A stretch of 64,000 nt of DNA from Cinnamomum chago (Eukaryota > Streptophyta > Magnoliopsida > Laurales > Lauraceae). The stretch lies in the NCBI GenBank assembly GCA_038049695.1, contig CP142456.1, forward strand, positions 24,291,001 to 24,355,000, in the 5' to 3' direction. Each line of letters begins with the position of its first letter. Position 1 is the stretch's first letter. Position numbers and translations under genes: made by a program. Below the pieces are notes generated by a model. The model did no database searches and was not told where the DNA came from. It worked only from the letters and a program-made list of their open reading frames with translations. Of this stretch, positions 10,771 to 22,399 are shown one piece after another.

Positions 10771-10800
10771 TGGGCCATGGTCGCCGGCGACCATGGCCCA
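10771..10800. repeat. 30-bp perfect palindrome in the Tat LTR
   Basis: Every base from 10771 to 10800 pairs with its mirror around the centre between 10785 and 10786; the core is CCATGGTCGCCGGCGACC. A near-perfect second copy with GGAGACC in the right half follows at 10798-10819. GCGACCCTGGG repeats flank it at 10730-10770 and 10825-10835. Confidence 0.95.
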
Positions 10801-11516
10801 TGGTCGCCGGAGACCATGGGGCCGGCGACCCTGGGAGGTCCGGGGCGCCGATTTCGCCCCGGGACCCCCCGTTTCGTCCGTTTTCGCGAGACGAGTTGTT
10901 CTGTCCCTGTGATTTTTCCAGATTCAGACTTTTGAGGCTCCAAATTCGCCGATATTCGCCAAGATCACAGGAATCCTTCCAAGAACTTCAAAAACTTCGT
11001 TGATCGCCAGCTGAACAACCAAAAAGTGCACTTTCTGCCCGCCCGATCGCGAAATCGACTGGACAGATGCTGCCGGCCCGCTGGTATCAACCAATGTCTG
11101 AAACTACATGATCATCTGATGTTGATTTACATAAGGATCCATCGATGATCATCGCAAAGGGAATTCCAAGAGACGCAACATGGCCCGCGACTCTTCAGCT
11201 ACCAAGGTGGCCACTTAGTGCAATCAATTGGCCCGTTTATGGCAAGTTAATGCGGTCATTAACCCATTATCTTGAACAGCCCAATCAGAAGCCTCCGTTC
11301 AGGAGTTACAAGTCCAAGCAATCATGGCATTCAAGCCATGAAACTCCTAACATAATGGAGATTAAAGGCGATTAAATGCCCATGACTCTCCTCCGGCCAA
11401 TGAAATCCAAGGGTCAGGAGTTACAAAACAAAAAGCAATTAAACTCGTAACTCCTCCCTTAATGAGCTTTATTACCATAAAGGCTCATAAATCACTCCTA
11501 AAGGCTACCTAAAGGC

Positions 11517-11526
11517 CTATAAATAG
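11517..11526 (+). promoter_or_regulatory. TATA box of the first Tat LTR
   Basis: CTATAAATAG is a near-consensus plant TATA box. A GA-rich segment 25-45 bp downstream is the likely start of the element's genomic RNA. Confidence 0.65.
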
Positions 11527-12049
11527 GAGTCCCCTCCAAACATTTCAGAGGAGGGGGACACACACAGAAGGATCCGGGAAAATCGCCACAGATCCGGAAA
11601 AATCGCCAGAAAATCATTCAAAAATCCTTGGAGAAATCTCTACAACCCTGCTCCTTCAAAAAAACTCTGCTGCAACAAGTTCAACAAGGTGATTGAAGCC
11701 CCTTGGGGGGGCCACCCCCCCAAAGACCACCTCTCCTTCTATCCAACATGGCTAGATGCGGCTTTTCAGCCCGTCTACTCAGATTTTTACCGGATATAGG
11801 ACCTTATCTTGGTCCTTATCCTCTAAAAATCTGAGGTTGGAGCCAAGCCAAGAAATCAAGCACTATGTTCTCATCTGAAGGACGATGGCGGAGCCCATAC
11901 ATGACTCGCGACCATCGATCTGAACGAGCCCTCCCACAATCGCATGAGAAGTTAGATTCCTTTTTCTTACTTTTCTATTGTAAATTGTATTTTTTCTAAA
12001 GAGACAAAAAAATCACATCTCTTGTCTTTCATTATTGATAAGATTTGTA

Positions 12050-12130
12050 AATCGCCTTTCATGGCAAAATCGCCTCCAACGGCACCAAACCGCCTTCTAC
12101 GGCACAAAAACGCCTTTCACGGCATTCAAA
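12050..12130 (+). repeat. Four GCC-TTTCA-GGC repeats in the Tat U5 region
   Basis: Four units of about 20 bp read CGCCTTTCATGGCA, CGCCTCCAACGGCA, CGCCTTCTACGGCA and CGCCTTTCACGGCA. They mirror the internal minisatellite core (GGC-TTTCAT-GCC) with the two arms swapped, keeping arm complementarity and the loop. Confidence 0.7.
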
Positions 12131-12369
12131 CAAAACTGTCTCTTTTATTAAAATATGTATGCAATGGAAAACTAGAAAAAAGTTTCATTTCCCTTTTTAC
12201 TTGTGAAGGTGGATCTCCGGATCACCATTTCTAAATTCCAAGTATTAAAGAGAAATTGGCATACCCGTACAAAAAAACTGATGCCCGCTTTTCCTTTTTC
12301 CCTCCACCATACCCCGTCAGCCCCGGGGCGGAGGCAGCTTTGGAAAAAGACAAAAGCCGGGACCATCAC

Positions 12370-14099
12370 TTATACAAATTGACAAGCCCAAAAATCCTCA
12401 ATAAATCTCCATGATGGGGTTTCTTCCTCATTCAAGCTCCATACCTCGTTTTCTCAGTCTTACCATCGCATTGGGGCTCCAAACAATACCTCCGCAACCT
12501 TTAGAAGAACATTTCAAGTCTTCCTGCATTGACCCAGGCCCACTGCACAGTTGGCTCGAGTGGACCCGAAGTTCGCTTGAGCCAATGGCTCTCTGTGAGG
12601 GGTTCACTCGAGCAGACCTGCCCAGGTCAGGTTGGCTCGAGTGAACTGTCAAGTTAGCTTGAGCCAACTGCTCTATGGATGGGGTTCGCTCGAGCGAACT
12701 GTCACAGAAGACAGTTTCTGAATAGTCCGACTCCTTCTTTTCTTCCCTTGCAAAACCCCTTTGAGCCTCCATTCTTACACCTAAATAAGGAGCTCAAAGC
12801 TTCCTCTAAACCACAAATATTTCACCATCAAAGCTTCCCATACAATGCATCAAATCACCTCCTTTCCATCCACATTTCATTCACAAGAGAGAACACCCAT
12901 CATTCATGAAACTCCACATGTAACCTAAACAAGTTTTAACATAAATCAAATGCAAACATATTCCAAGAGATTAATAAGATAGGAAGACACCTCATTATAC
13001 ACATTTTGAAATCAATAAAAACCATGTCAATAATCAAGAGCTAAGCCATCAATACCATTAATGAAAAATCAAGTTTTCTCACAAGAATGTTCTAAAAAAA
13101 AAATCAAAGAAATCCATTCATCCACTTGCCTTAGGTCCAAGCTAGCAAATCACGTTCCCACTACAACTCCCAAGCTAGAGATCACAAAGCTATTAGAAAA
13201 ACCCCCAAAACAAAAACCCATTTAAAACCCTAAATGGTCAAACAAGGAGTGAGGAAGAAAGAGCTTGCAATAGTGGAGAAGAAGATTCCCTCTAGGGTTA
13301 GAAAAACCAAATCTAGAAGATGAAAGAAAAAGCTTACTTGGAAGGTCTTCCAATGGACAAGATGAGCTCTAGGAGACTCCAATGTGGCTAGATTTCTCCA
13401 CAAACAGTATCAATGAGGAGCTCTCAAGGTGAGGAGGAAGAAGATGACCTCCATTGCTCCATTTGGTTAAGATTCGTAGTGGAAAGGAGATCAAGAAGCG
13501 AGAAGGAGAAGAAGAACTCTAGGGCAGCTGGAGCAACCTCTCGCACGTTTTGGAGCCAAGAAGAGTAAAGTGAAGAAGGGTTCTTCCTTATATATGAAGT
13601 GGAAATGGGTCCCACAATTAACAATTCTTGTCCGGCTAAAAACATGGTTTTCTAGGCCTCGGATGAGTTCGACAAAGAAGGGAAAAATGATCGTCAAAAT
13701 ATCTAATTTCTAAAAAGTATATATTTCAAGGGTTTTGGAGATATCAAATTTTGTGTCCAGATTTGGTGTAAAAAGACAATTTTGTCCTCGAAGTTGGAAA
13801 AGTTGGGTTTCGGGGTTTCGAACGGAAATGGAATCAACATGAAAGTTGTAGGGATTAACGAGATGAGTCAAATGGAGCCAAAACATGAATTATCGGAATC
13901 TCGAATAATCCCCCATGTACACGAAAGGTCACTAATAGAAACCCCAAAGGGTCCCGCTAAATCAAGAAGGCACTCAAACTCCCTAAAGCTATATAAAAGC
14001 TATTATATTCTCATCTTAACAAAAATCCATTAATCTCACTTAGAGCTAAGATACGACTTAATTAATGCTAATCGAGGACACTCGGGTCGGGGTCTTACA
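12370..14099 (-). mobile_element. Chromovirus-type LTR A, partial (LTR start at 14099)
   Basis: Read on minus, it begins TGTAAGACCCCGACCCGAGTG at 14099, the same terminus as LTR E. It shares the segment starting GATGGGGTTTCTT with LTR B and lacks the last 1.2 kb or so. A palindrome cluster of CTCGAG type lies at 12553-12699, including a perfect 16-mer GTTCGCTCGAGCGAAC at 12684-12699. A TATA-like element is near 13590 on minus. The low-coordinate end is not sharp. Confidence 0.7.
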
Positions 14100-16700
14100 C
14101 TAGAAAAATCTGAATCCACATATCCAATAATACTTCCAAAAGTGTTGTTGTTTCTGTCATACACTATCCCAACATTAGTAGTACCTCTCAAGTAACAAAA
14201 TGTCCATTTCACTCCTGCCAATGGGCTTTCCCAAGAATTTCCATGTAGCTATTAACTATACTAACTGCGTGTGAAATGTCTGGCCTTGTACAAATCATGG
14301 CATACATGATACTTCCAACTGCACTAGCATAAGGAACACGAGATATGTGCTCCACCTCTTCCTTAGGTTTTAGTAACAAAGCAGCGGAAAGTTTGAAATG
14401 GGCTGCTAGTGGAGTATTCACAGGTTTTGAACTTTACATACCAAAGCGTTCCAGAACCTTCTCAAGGTATCATTTTTGTGATAAAAACAATTTTCCCGCT
14501 TTTGGTCCCTTCGAATCTCTATCCTAAGAATTTTCTTCGCAGCCCCCAAGTCCTACAATTCAAATTCACCACTCAACTGAGTCTTCAACCAGTTGATCTC
14601 AAACATGTCTTTTCTAGCAATCAACATGCCATCAATATGAGACTTCTTGTGATAGACACAATTGTCATACACACTCCTGCAAGAACCGTTTCCAACAATA
14701 AAGGTGTTGAAATGCTTGTACCAATGTCTAGGAGACTATTTCAAGCCATACATTGATTTCTTCAGGAAACATACAAGGTCCTCCTTTCCATGAATTCCAA
14801 ACCCCTCTGGTTAATGCATATAAATTTGTTCCTCTAGCTCGCCATGTAAAAACACAGTCTTGACATCAAGTTGCTCCAGCTCTAAATTGAATCGAACAAC
14901 CATAGCAAGTAGCACCCGAATAGAACTATATTTCATCACAGGAGAGAACACTTCATTGAAGCGAACACTCTCCCTCTGAGTATAGCCTTTTGCAACCAGT
15001 CGTGCTTCAAACCTAACATCTTCCATCCCTGGAGTTCCTTTCTTTTTCTTAAAGACCCATTTGCAACCAATAATCTTCTGGCCTTTTGGAGGTTTCACCA
15101 GCTCCTACATTTGATTCTTGTGAAGAGATTAAATCTCCTCCCCATGGCTACAGTCGATTTTGATAATTCTTTGCAAGTGAAGGCATCCTAATATGTAACC
15201 GGCTCTAACCCAATACTCTCAGATGTATTAAGAGAGTAGGCAACAATATCTTCTTACTCATATCTTTGAAGTTGATTAATCTGCTTCTTCTCTCTATCCC
15301 TAATAAGCATGCAATCATTTGGAACTACATTTTCCTCATTTGAGATTAGCATCTCCTCTACATCCTATTGGCTGGGACATCTGCTTGCACCTTATCTTGC
15401 AAGTTTTCTGAAGCTTTGTTCTCAAGCTCGACCAGTTTACCGGCACCATCTTTATCCTCCACCTGTTTACTGATACCATTGTCATTTCTAGCATCAAGGC
15501 ACTCCTTTTTTGGTCTTAACATAGCAGATTCGTCAAATGTCACATCTCTACTTATGATGCATTTGAGAGATTTCCCATCTAGGCACCACAGCGTATATCC
15601 TTTCACACCAGCTGCATACCCTAAAAATATGCTCTTTCTTGCTCTTGGTTCAAGTTTATCATCATTCACAAGATCATAGGCATGACAACCAAATATCCGC
15701 AAGTTGGTGAAATTAGTCGGAGATCCAGACCATACCTCTTCAGGAGTTTTACACTCTATTACTGTTGATGGAGATCGGTTCATTAGATAACAAGTTGTGT
15801 TAACAGCTTCCACCTAGAACTTCCAAGGTAATCTTGTATGAGAGAGCATGCACCAGGTCCTCTCTAGAATAATCTTGCTCATCTGTTCTGTAACTCCATT
15901 CTATTATGATGTATTTCTGACCTTGCAATGTCTCACAATCCATACATTCTTGCACAACTCATTAAAAGAACTATTATAGAATTTTAAGCCATTGTTAGTT
16001 CTCAAGAGCTTGATTTGTTTACCTGTTTGCTTCTCGATCATAGCCTTCCATTGCTTGCACTGTGCAAAGGCTCCATGCTTGTGCTTTAAGATATACACCC
16101 AGACTTTTCGAGAATAGTCATCAATAAAGGTCGACATGTATAGACCACCACCAAGAGACGGAACACGAGAGGGACCCCAAAGATCAGAATGGATATAATC
16201 CAAAGTACCTTTGGTCCGATGAGCAGCTGTCCTGAACTTGACCTACATTGCTTTCCGAAGACACAATGCTCACAGAAGTCCAGATTTCCTATTTTCTAAC
16301 CGCATAACAAACCTTGTTTAATCAACTCATTCATACCCTTCGCACTGATATATATGCGCAATTTGCATATGTTATAACTTCATAGTTTCCAAATCTGAAT
16401 TTGAGGATGACATAGACGCAACACCTGTAACTGTACTACCTTGAAGAAAGTAAAGGTCATTCTATTTCTATCCCTTCATCACTACAAGAGCACCTTTCGA
16501 GATTCTCATAACTCCACCTCCAGTTTTGTAAGTACAGCCATTGGAGTCAAGCATACCCAAGGGAATCATATTTTTCTTCAACTCTGGAACATGTCTGACA
16601 TTAGACAAAGTTCTAATAATACCGTCATACATCTTAATTCTGATTGAACATATCCAAATAACCTTATAGGCTACATTATTTCCCATAAGCACTTTACGAC
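14100..16700 (-). pseudogene. Decayed Ty1/copia pol fragment (Tork/Tnt1-like)
   Basis: Minus-strand pieces appear in correct copia order from high to low coordinates: gag-pre-integrase (16700-16468, KKNMIPLGMLDSNGC and GALVVMKG), integrase (16203-15904, DYIHSDLWGPSRVPS and FIDDYSRKVW; 15813-15530, AVNTTCYLMNRSPS and FLGYAAGVKGY), RT (15098-14811, [35 protein letters not shown]) and RNase H start (14421-14101, RPDISHAVSIV, GYVDSDFSS). Stops and frameshifts split every domain. No gag, LTR, PBS or PPT remains. Both ends abut exact termini of chromovirus LTRs A and B. Confidence 0.85.
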
Positions 16701-18185
16701 TGTCGCGACCTCGGATCGGGTCGCCAGCCCCATCCGGGATCGGGACAGTGATAAATGAATATGTTGCCAAAAATAGTAATTAAATTGGCAAGTAAGTACA
16801 CGGATTAACAAAGGCCATAATCCCATCCGTGCACGCGATTTCCCACAGGTGTCCGCGATGAGGATATCACACCAACAAAACATTTTCTTTCAAGTGCGGA
16901 AGCATGTAGCAAATCAAATATATGATTCATTTCCATCAAACAAGACTGATAATGTAAAGGTATAGAATATGGTGTCAGAGTGAGCAATGATCGTTATAGC
17001 ATTTTCCAAAAGTAAATTTAATTGTTTATACAAAGATTAGTTAGTTAATCACTTCCCAAAATAAAGGCCAACAAAGGCCAGTACAACCAATAAACATCCC
17101 AAAATATGTTAACCACACTCCCAAAATGTTTCGTAACTCAAGGCTCAACTGAATGTCTAAACGACATCGTCAGTCTACTATTATCCTACACGTTGCGGCT
17201 CTCCAGCCGCCTCCCCAAGCTCCTCCTCGGGATAACCGGCATCTAAACCTGAGTACCAAAGAATGGGTCAGACACGACGGTCTGGTAGGTGGGTGAAAAG
17301 ATATAACGATAATAGTACTAATACAAGTTACCTTGGAAAAATGCTGAGACCTGTTTGAACAATAATTTTCATGAAAGTGAATGCATCATTTATTATAAAA
17401 CACATGTGCAATATAAAAACATACAAAGGTACCAAAGAATAGGGAACTAGCAAGATGGCAACCACACAAAGCTAAATCCTCGAAGTGATGAGAGCACATT
17501 GGGGCGTTGATCTCTGACACACTAGGTGATGAGATTCAATGAAATATATATATATACATATAACTATACGGGACAGGACCATGGTAACGAACCGGGTATT
17601 GGGACGGGATCCAGACTGCAGCTGGTGTGACAGGAGGGGGGACCTCCAAGTCGATGGATCAGGCCGACTTAACGGGGCTAGAAAAAATGCTAAAATTATA
17701 ATTTCAGTGTTTTTGGGGCATGACTATTCCTGTAGCATGAATTTCGAGAAGTGCATATCAAATTTCGGGAAAAATAGAACACAAATGAGTTTCCAAAATT
17801 TTCGGGCCAAGCATTGAGGGTTCAAGATTACACCAGTGTGGATTGGGGTCCTGTATGTCGGTTTTGATATAAACTTGGTACTCATTGTGATTTGGAGACA
17901 CTCCGGGCTCCATATACACCTTAGTCAGTTCAAAAACCCTTAAGGGGTCTCCGTGATGGGGTTTCTTTCTCAGCCGGGCTCCATACATCGCCTCTTAAGT
18001 CTCCCATCACATTGGGGCTCCCAACAAACCTCTTCCAAACATTTAAAACATCATTCCCATGCATGCTCCCAACACAGCCCCCGGTCTATAGTGAACATGG
18101 CTCAAGCGGACCTGAAGTTCGCTCGAGCCATGGGCTCTCTGGAAGGGGTTCGCTCGAGCGGACTTGGGATCGCTCGAGCAAACAT
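16701..18185 (-). mobile_element. Chromovirus-type LTR B, partial (LTR end at 16701)
   Basis: On minus it ends in GGTCGCGACA at 16701, matching LTR C. It shares with C, D and E the block GGTGTCCGCGATGAGGATAT (16848-16868) and the CCTGAGTACC...GGGTCAGACACGACGG block (17250-17280). A CTCGAG-type cluster is at 18100-18183. The high-coordinate 1.4 kb, including the TGTAAGACCC start, is missing. Confidence 0.75.
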
Positions 18186-18830
18186 GCATTGATTTGATTA
18201 ATTACATACTTAGTGGATTTTGGATTGCCTAATCTCTTTTTTATTGTTAATTTAAATCCTTGTTTGATTTGTTATTTTCACTTCTAGATTGTTTGATCTA
18301 TATTTCACATGACTTGTTTTAAAATCCTACACATTTCACACCACATCTTCACCTTAAAGCTTCCATTTCCACCACTATTCATCCACTAGTTTAGTATAGT
18401 TTGTTAGATCTTATTAATTTTATATTTTAGATTGTTAGTTAGAGTAGTTTAGTGGCTATTTTAATTTTATTTTACATTCCATTTGGTTTAATTCCATTTT
18501 TCACATCATTTCCATGTAGTTTGCACACTAATTAGCCCACTAGTTTGTTAATCTAGCTTAATCACTTGTTAATCCTAGTAGTTATTTCCAATTAATTGTT
18601 TACATTGCATAGTTTAGTAGTTTTACTTGTTCACTTCAATTGTTTACATTAGCTATATCTTAATTCAACTCTACTTTAATTGGATCCATTGCTTGTTCTA
18701 TCCTCTCTCTGTGGGTCGATAATCCGGACTCTTTAGTCCTTTAGTACTTAACGACACCGTAGTCTTGCGGTTAAATGTTGCACATATAAGTGTCGATCAA
18801 ACATGTTTCTCATTTATATGAACAACTCAT
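18186..18830 (+). mobile_element. Probable Athila-like LTR tail
   Basis: AT-rich sequence ending with TGTGGGTCGATAATCCGGAC and, further on, CGGTTAAATGTTGCACA and AAGTGTCGATCAAAC. Wording of this kind is common at the end of plant Athila-type LTRs. No coding part is seen. Confidence 0.35.
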
Positions 18831-21800
18831 CTACATTTAGAACCTCTTCCTCATTTAAAACTTAGGATCATTTACATAATATCTTCTCCCTCTTTCGAAT
18901 CAACATCCACTACATTAACAACTTCTTCCTCACTCTAATGATCAACATCCATCTATATTGATAATTTGTTTCACCTTCAGAATAATAATCGACCACATAC
19001 AATTCAATGAAAAACCTGTGCCACAATAAATTAACGACCATCCACAATAGCGAACAACAATCAATCACATCAAAACCTTTTCCCAAGTAAAATCAACAAC
19101 CATCCACAACAACCATCAACAAAAACAATATGTTCCACATTCAAGATAAACAACAACCACATTCTAGCTACTATAACCATTAACAAAGTTAAACGATCAA
19201 AGAGTGCTCTACATTAACAACCTGTCTAGAATCCAAAATACAATTAAAATTTAAAAATCTCATCCAAAAAATCACATACAAAGCCACAAATCAGCCATTC
19301 TTAAATACATCACATGATCTTTATAGGTTTTTAAATTATCCATTTCGAGATACAAAAACCCTCAATCAATTTTCATACTAGGAATTTTAAAAACACAATT
19401 AATCAAGAAATCAATAACTAAAATACTATCAAAGAAATCTAAACACAAACTGATCAGAGAAAGAGAGACCAGGGTATCGGATTCCACCAAAAAAGATTTA
19501 TCCATTCCAAAATTACTTCATAGCCTTATCACAATAAAACTAAACCCAATGAGCAAGCAATTGCCTTGGATTGGAAGATTTAGTTTTGAAAATCCTTTTT
19601 CTTAAAAAACCAATTCCCTAACAAGGACCCAAGACTCCCTTCACTTCAATATGTTGAAAATCTAATCACTATTTTTCAAGATCAAGCACAAACCATTAAA
19701 GGATTTTAACCTAAACATGATATGTCAAGACCAAGCATAAAAATTAAAAGATATTTCAAATAACCTTTAAAAACGAGAAGTTAAATAACATCCATGAAGG
19801 AGAACCTATTAAATCATTAAGCATAATGAGGGAAAGACATAGAAAAATAATAAGGAACAATTTCACTGGTTTTGGTTTCCTTCTCCACCCTAATCCACGG
19901 ATTTGCCAAGCATTGTGGAACAAGGAAGAAAAAAGAAATAAATCTCCATTATTGAAAGCCTTTAAAGTTGTCTAATACACCACTCAATCTCCACCTTCCT
20001 TCAAATAAAAATTAAAGCAATAACTAATGAACAAAAGAGCAAAAGAGAGCATTCCTTTAAAAATTAAAAAAAAATACAAGAAGAAAAAGAAGGAAAAATC
20101 CCCCAAATTCGTCATCCCTCACATCTCTCAATTTGACAGCTTGTTTTGACACCCAAAACATCAGAATTAGGATATTCTCATGAGACATGGTTTTTTTTTT
20201 TTTTTCCCATTGAATCCTCCAACACATCCAACCATTCCTTAATCGGAGTCTTGAGTCAAAAGTTATGACAAAAACAGTAAGCATGTCTAGGCTAGGCTAG
20301 AATTCCGAAAATCTTCTTTCCTATCAACAAGGTATCCGAGCGGGAGTTTGAGTGTTTGAATCTTTGGGTATGTTATGCCTTGTATTCTCCCACGGATGGA
20401 CACTAGAACTCATCTTCGGATCAAAGTATCGAAGATGGTGTGATTAACTTTCTCATTTAACATTATCATGATATGCACTGATCAATCTAACAATAACTTA
20501 ATCTAGGTCTAAGTCCACGTAGTTATAAACCTGGATTTGACCCACATGACAAGCTTTGTGTACTTATTTAAGATCCATTTACCAATGTGATCTTTATGAA
20601 GTAAATCACCGCAAAAACACGACTGTCTATATGAGATAGTGACTAGTACAGGTCGAACCCACATGGAGAAAATTAAAGAAACTTTTAAAATAAGGAAACT
20701 AAATAATTAGCAAAGAAACCGAGTTTTTGAATGAGTAAAAAAAAATAAAACAACTAGAAGATGAAAAATAACAATTAATGAAATTAGTGATTAGAGCAAA
20801 GGAATCCAATAAGCATCCACCAATTTATTGAAAAAGTAACCCTAACTCATTCCAATTTCCACTTCAAACCAAAGACAAATCAATGTTTTCGATTTGGATG
20901 ATTTCACTTAAAAATTTCCTTTTTTAATTACAAAATTTCAAAATCCAAGACTTCTTTCACCTTCTAAAAGAATAAAAATAATTTAAGCACTACCCATCAA
21001 AGGCAAGCATAAATCATAAAAAAGAACTAAGTCCTAACCATGGCCTATCAAACCTAATAAGCATGGATAGTCAAAAAGTAATTTTTTATTTTTAGAAATC
21101 AAGAATGGAAGTTCGCATAGGGAAAGTCTATTATTAAGCAATTAAGCACATAAACATGGAAACAAGAAAGAGTCACTTAAGCAAGTCAACTAGAAATCAC
21201 TTATCTTCATCCATAGCTCCAACCAATAAACTTAGCCAGCCATTGCAAAGAAGAATACTTGAATTGTCATTATGAAAAGCTTCTTTACAATCTTCTCCTT
21301 CAAATAATTGCTTGGACAAGACCCAAAGCTACCCAAAAATAAAAATAATGGAGAACTGGAACTAGAACTAGAAGAGGGAAGGGAAGAAAATAGGGAAGAG
21401 AGGACAGAGGGGATGTGGATGTCCTTCACTAGAGAGGGATAATGACTTGATCTCCTTCTTGAATTAGAGATCTTTCTCCACAAATTTGATTTGCTTTAAA
21501 CCTCTTTGGATCTACTTTCCTTCTTGGACTCTTGCTTAATTTTGAATTTCAAAGCTTAGAGATTTTGGATAAGGGAAGAGATTTTCAAATTTCAAAACAC
21601 TAAAGATAGAGATCTTTTGAGATTTTGAAAACTTGAATGTGAAATTAAGTGGGGCTCCTCCCATGGGTGTGCCTCGGAATTCAGACCCAAGGGTTGTGGG
21701 TCCCTCTTCATTATTATTATTATTTTTCGTTTGCTTCTTCCTTTCTTTTTTCCAAGCTTATCTCCATGTGGGCCCCGATTTATGAGAATTTCCTACACAA

Positions 21801-22399
21801 ATTAGAACATAAATTCAGCTCTGATTAATTGTAAGAAATTCATTAGTACCATGATGGGACCCAAACATGCATATTAATGCACCAATTTGACCAAATTTAC
21901 ATGAACTAATTGGTGATACAAGAAGATGTGATGCATGTTCCTCTAAGCTAATTGGCGTGACACTAGGATGATGTAAATCAATGATTCCTCAAAACTCATG
22001 CAAAGACACTAATTTTGACTCAGATTCCAACTTTGATGCTCACCTATATGAAATTATGAAATTTGAGGCAATTCTCCCTAATTAAGTCCACAAAGCCACA
22101 TGAAATGATGAATCAAAGCTATAATTTTATGTACTTATCATTTACCTTTTTAGTCTAATTGTGAAAATCGAGTTTACAGAAACTGTATTCACCATTTAAA
22201 CTCAACGTACTATTGAGATAAAATCTAGAATTAGACAATCCAATTCATCCATTATAAAGAAAGGGCAACCCAATGACCATTTTGCCAAATCATTGTAAAA
22301 AACTACCACTTGGAAGACTCAAACACAATGTTTGGGTGGGGTTGTTGTAAAAGATCAACACATGCAACGCTAACATACATGAATAGCTACATTCAAAGT
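18831..22399. other. AT-rich non-coding debris
   Basis: No protein, RNA gene or clear element boundary is recognisable in 3.5 kb. Around 20595-20665 the minus strand reads CCATGTGGGTTCGACCTGTAC and a TAGACAGTCGTG segment, resembling an LTR end in minus orientation, so part is probably old LTR sequence. Short ORFs here have no family features. Confidence 0.5.

Larger units (their letters stand above)
9879..12260 (+). mobile_element. 3' LTR of the first Tat element (end approximate)
   Basis: The LTR opens with TGTTGACACC after the PPT. A TATA box (CTATAAATAG, 11517-11526) is followed by a purine-rich probable transcript start near 11550. U3 carries a GC-rich palindrome cluster (10730-10840) and four spaced copies of a GACATCGTTTGACC-like motif. 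A T-rich segment near 11960-12000 suits the polyadenylation region. I cannot place the right end exactly because the 5' LTR is outside the window and chromovirus LTR sequence follows from about 12370. Long ORFs in it look accidental. Confidence 0.65.

Noticed and set aside
10035-11003. 322-codon + ORF
   Set aside because: It lies in the U3 part of the Tat 3' LTR, spans the palindrome and shows no domain; overlapping frames on both strands are also open because the segment is GC-rich.
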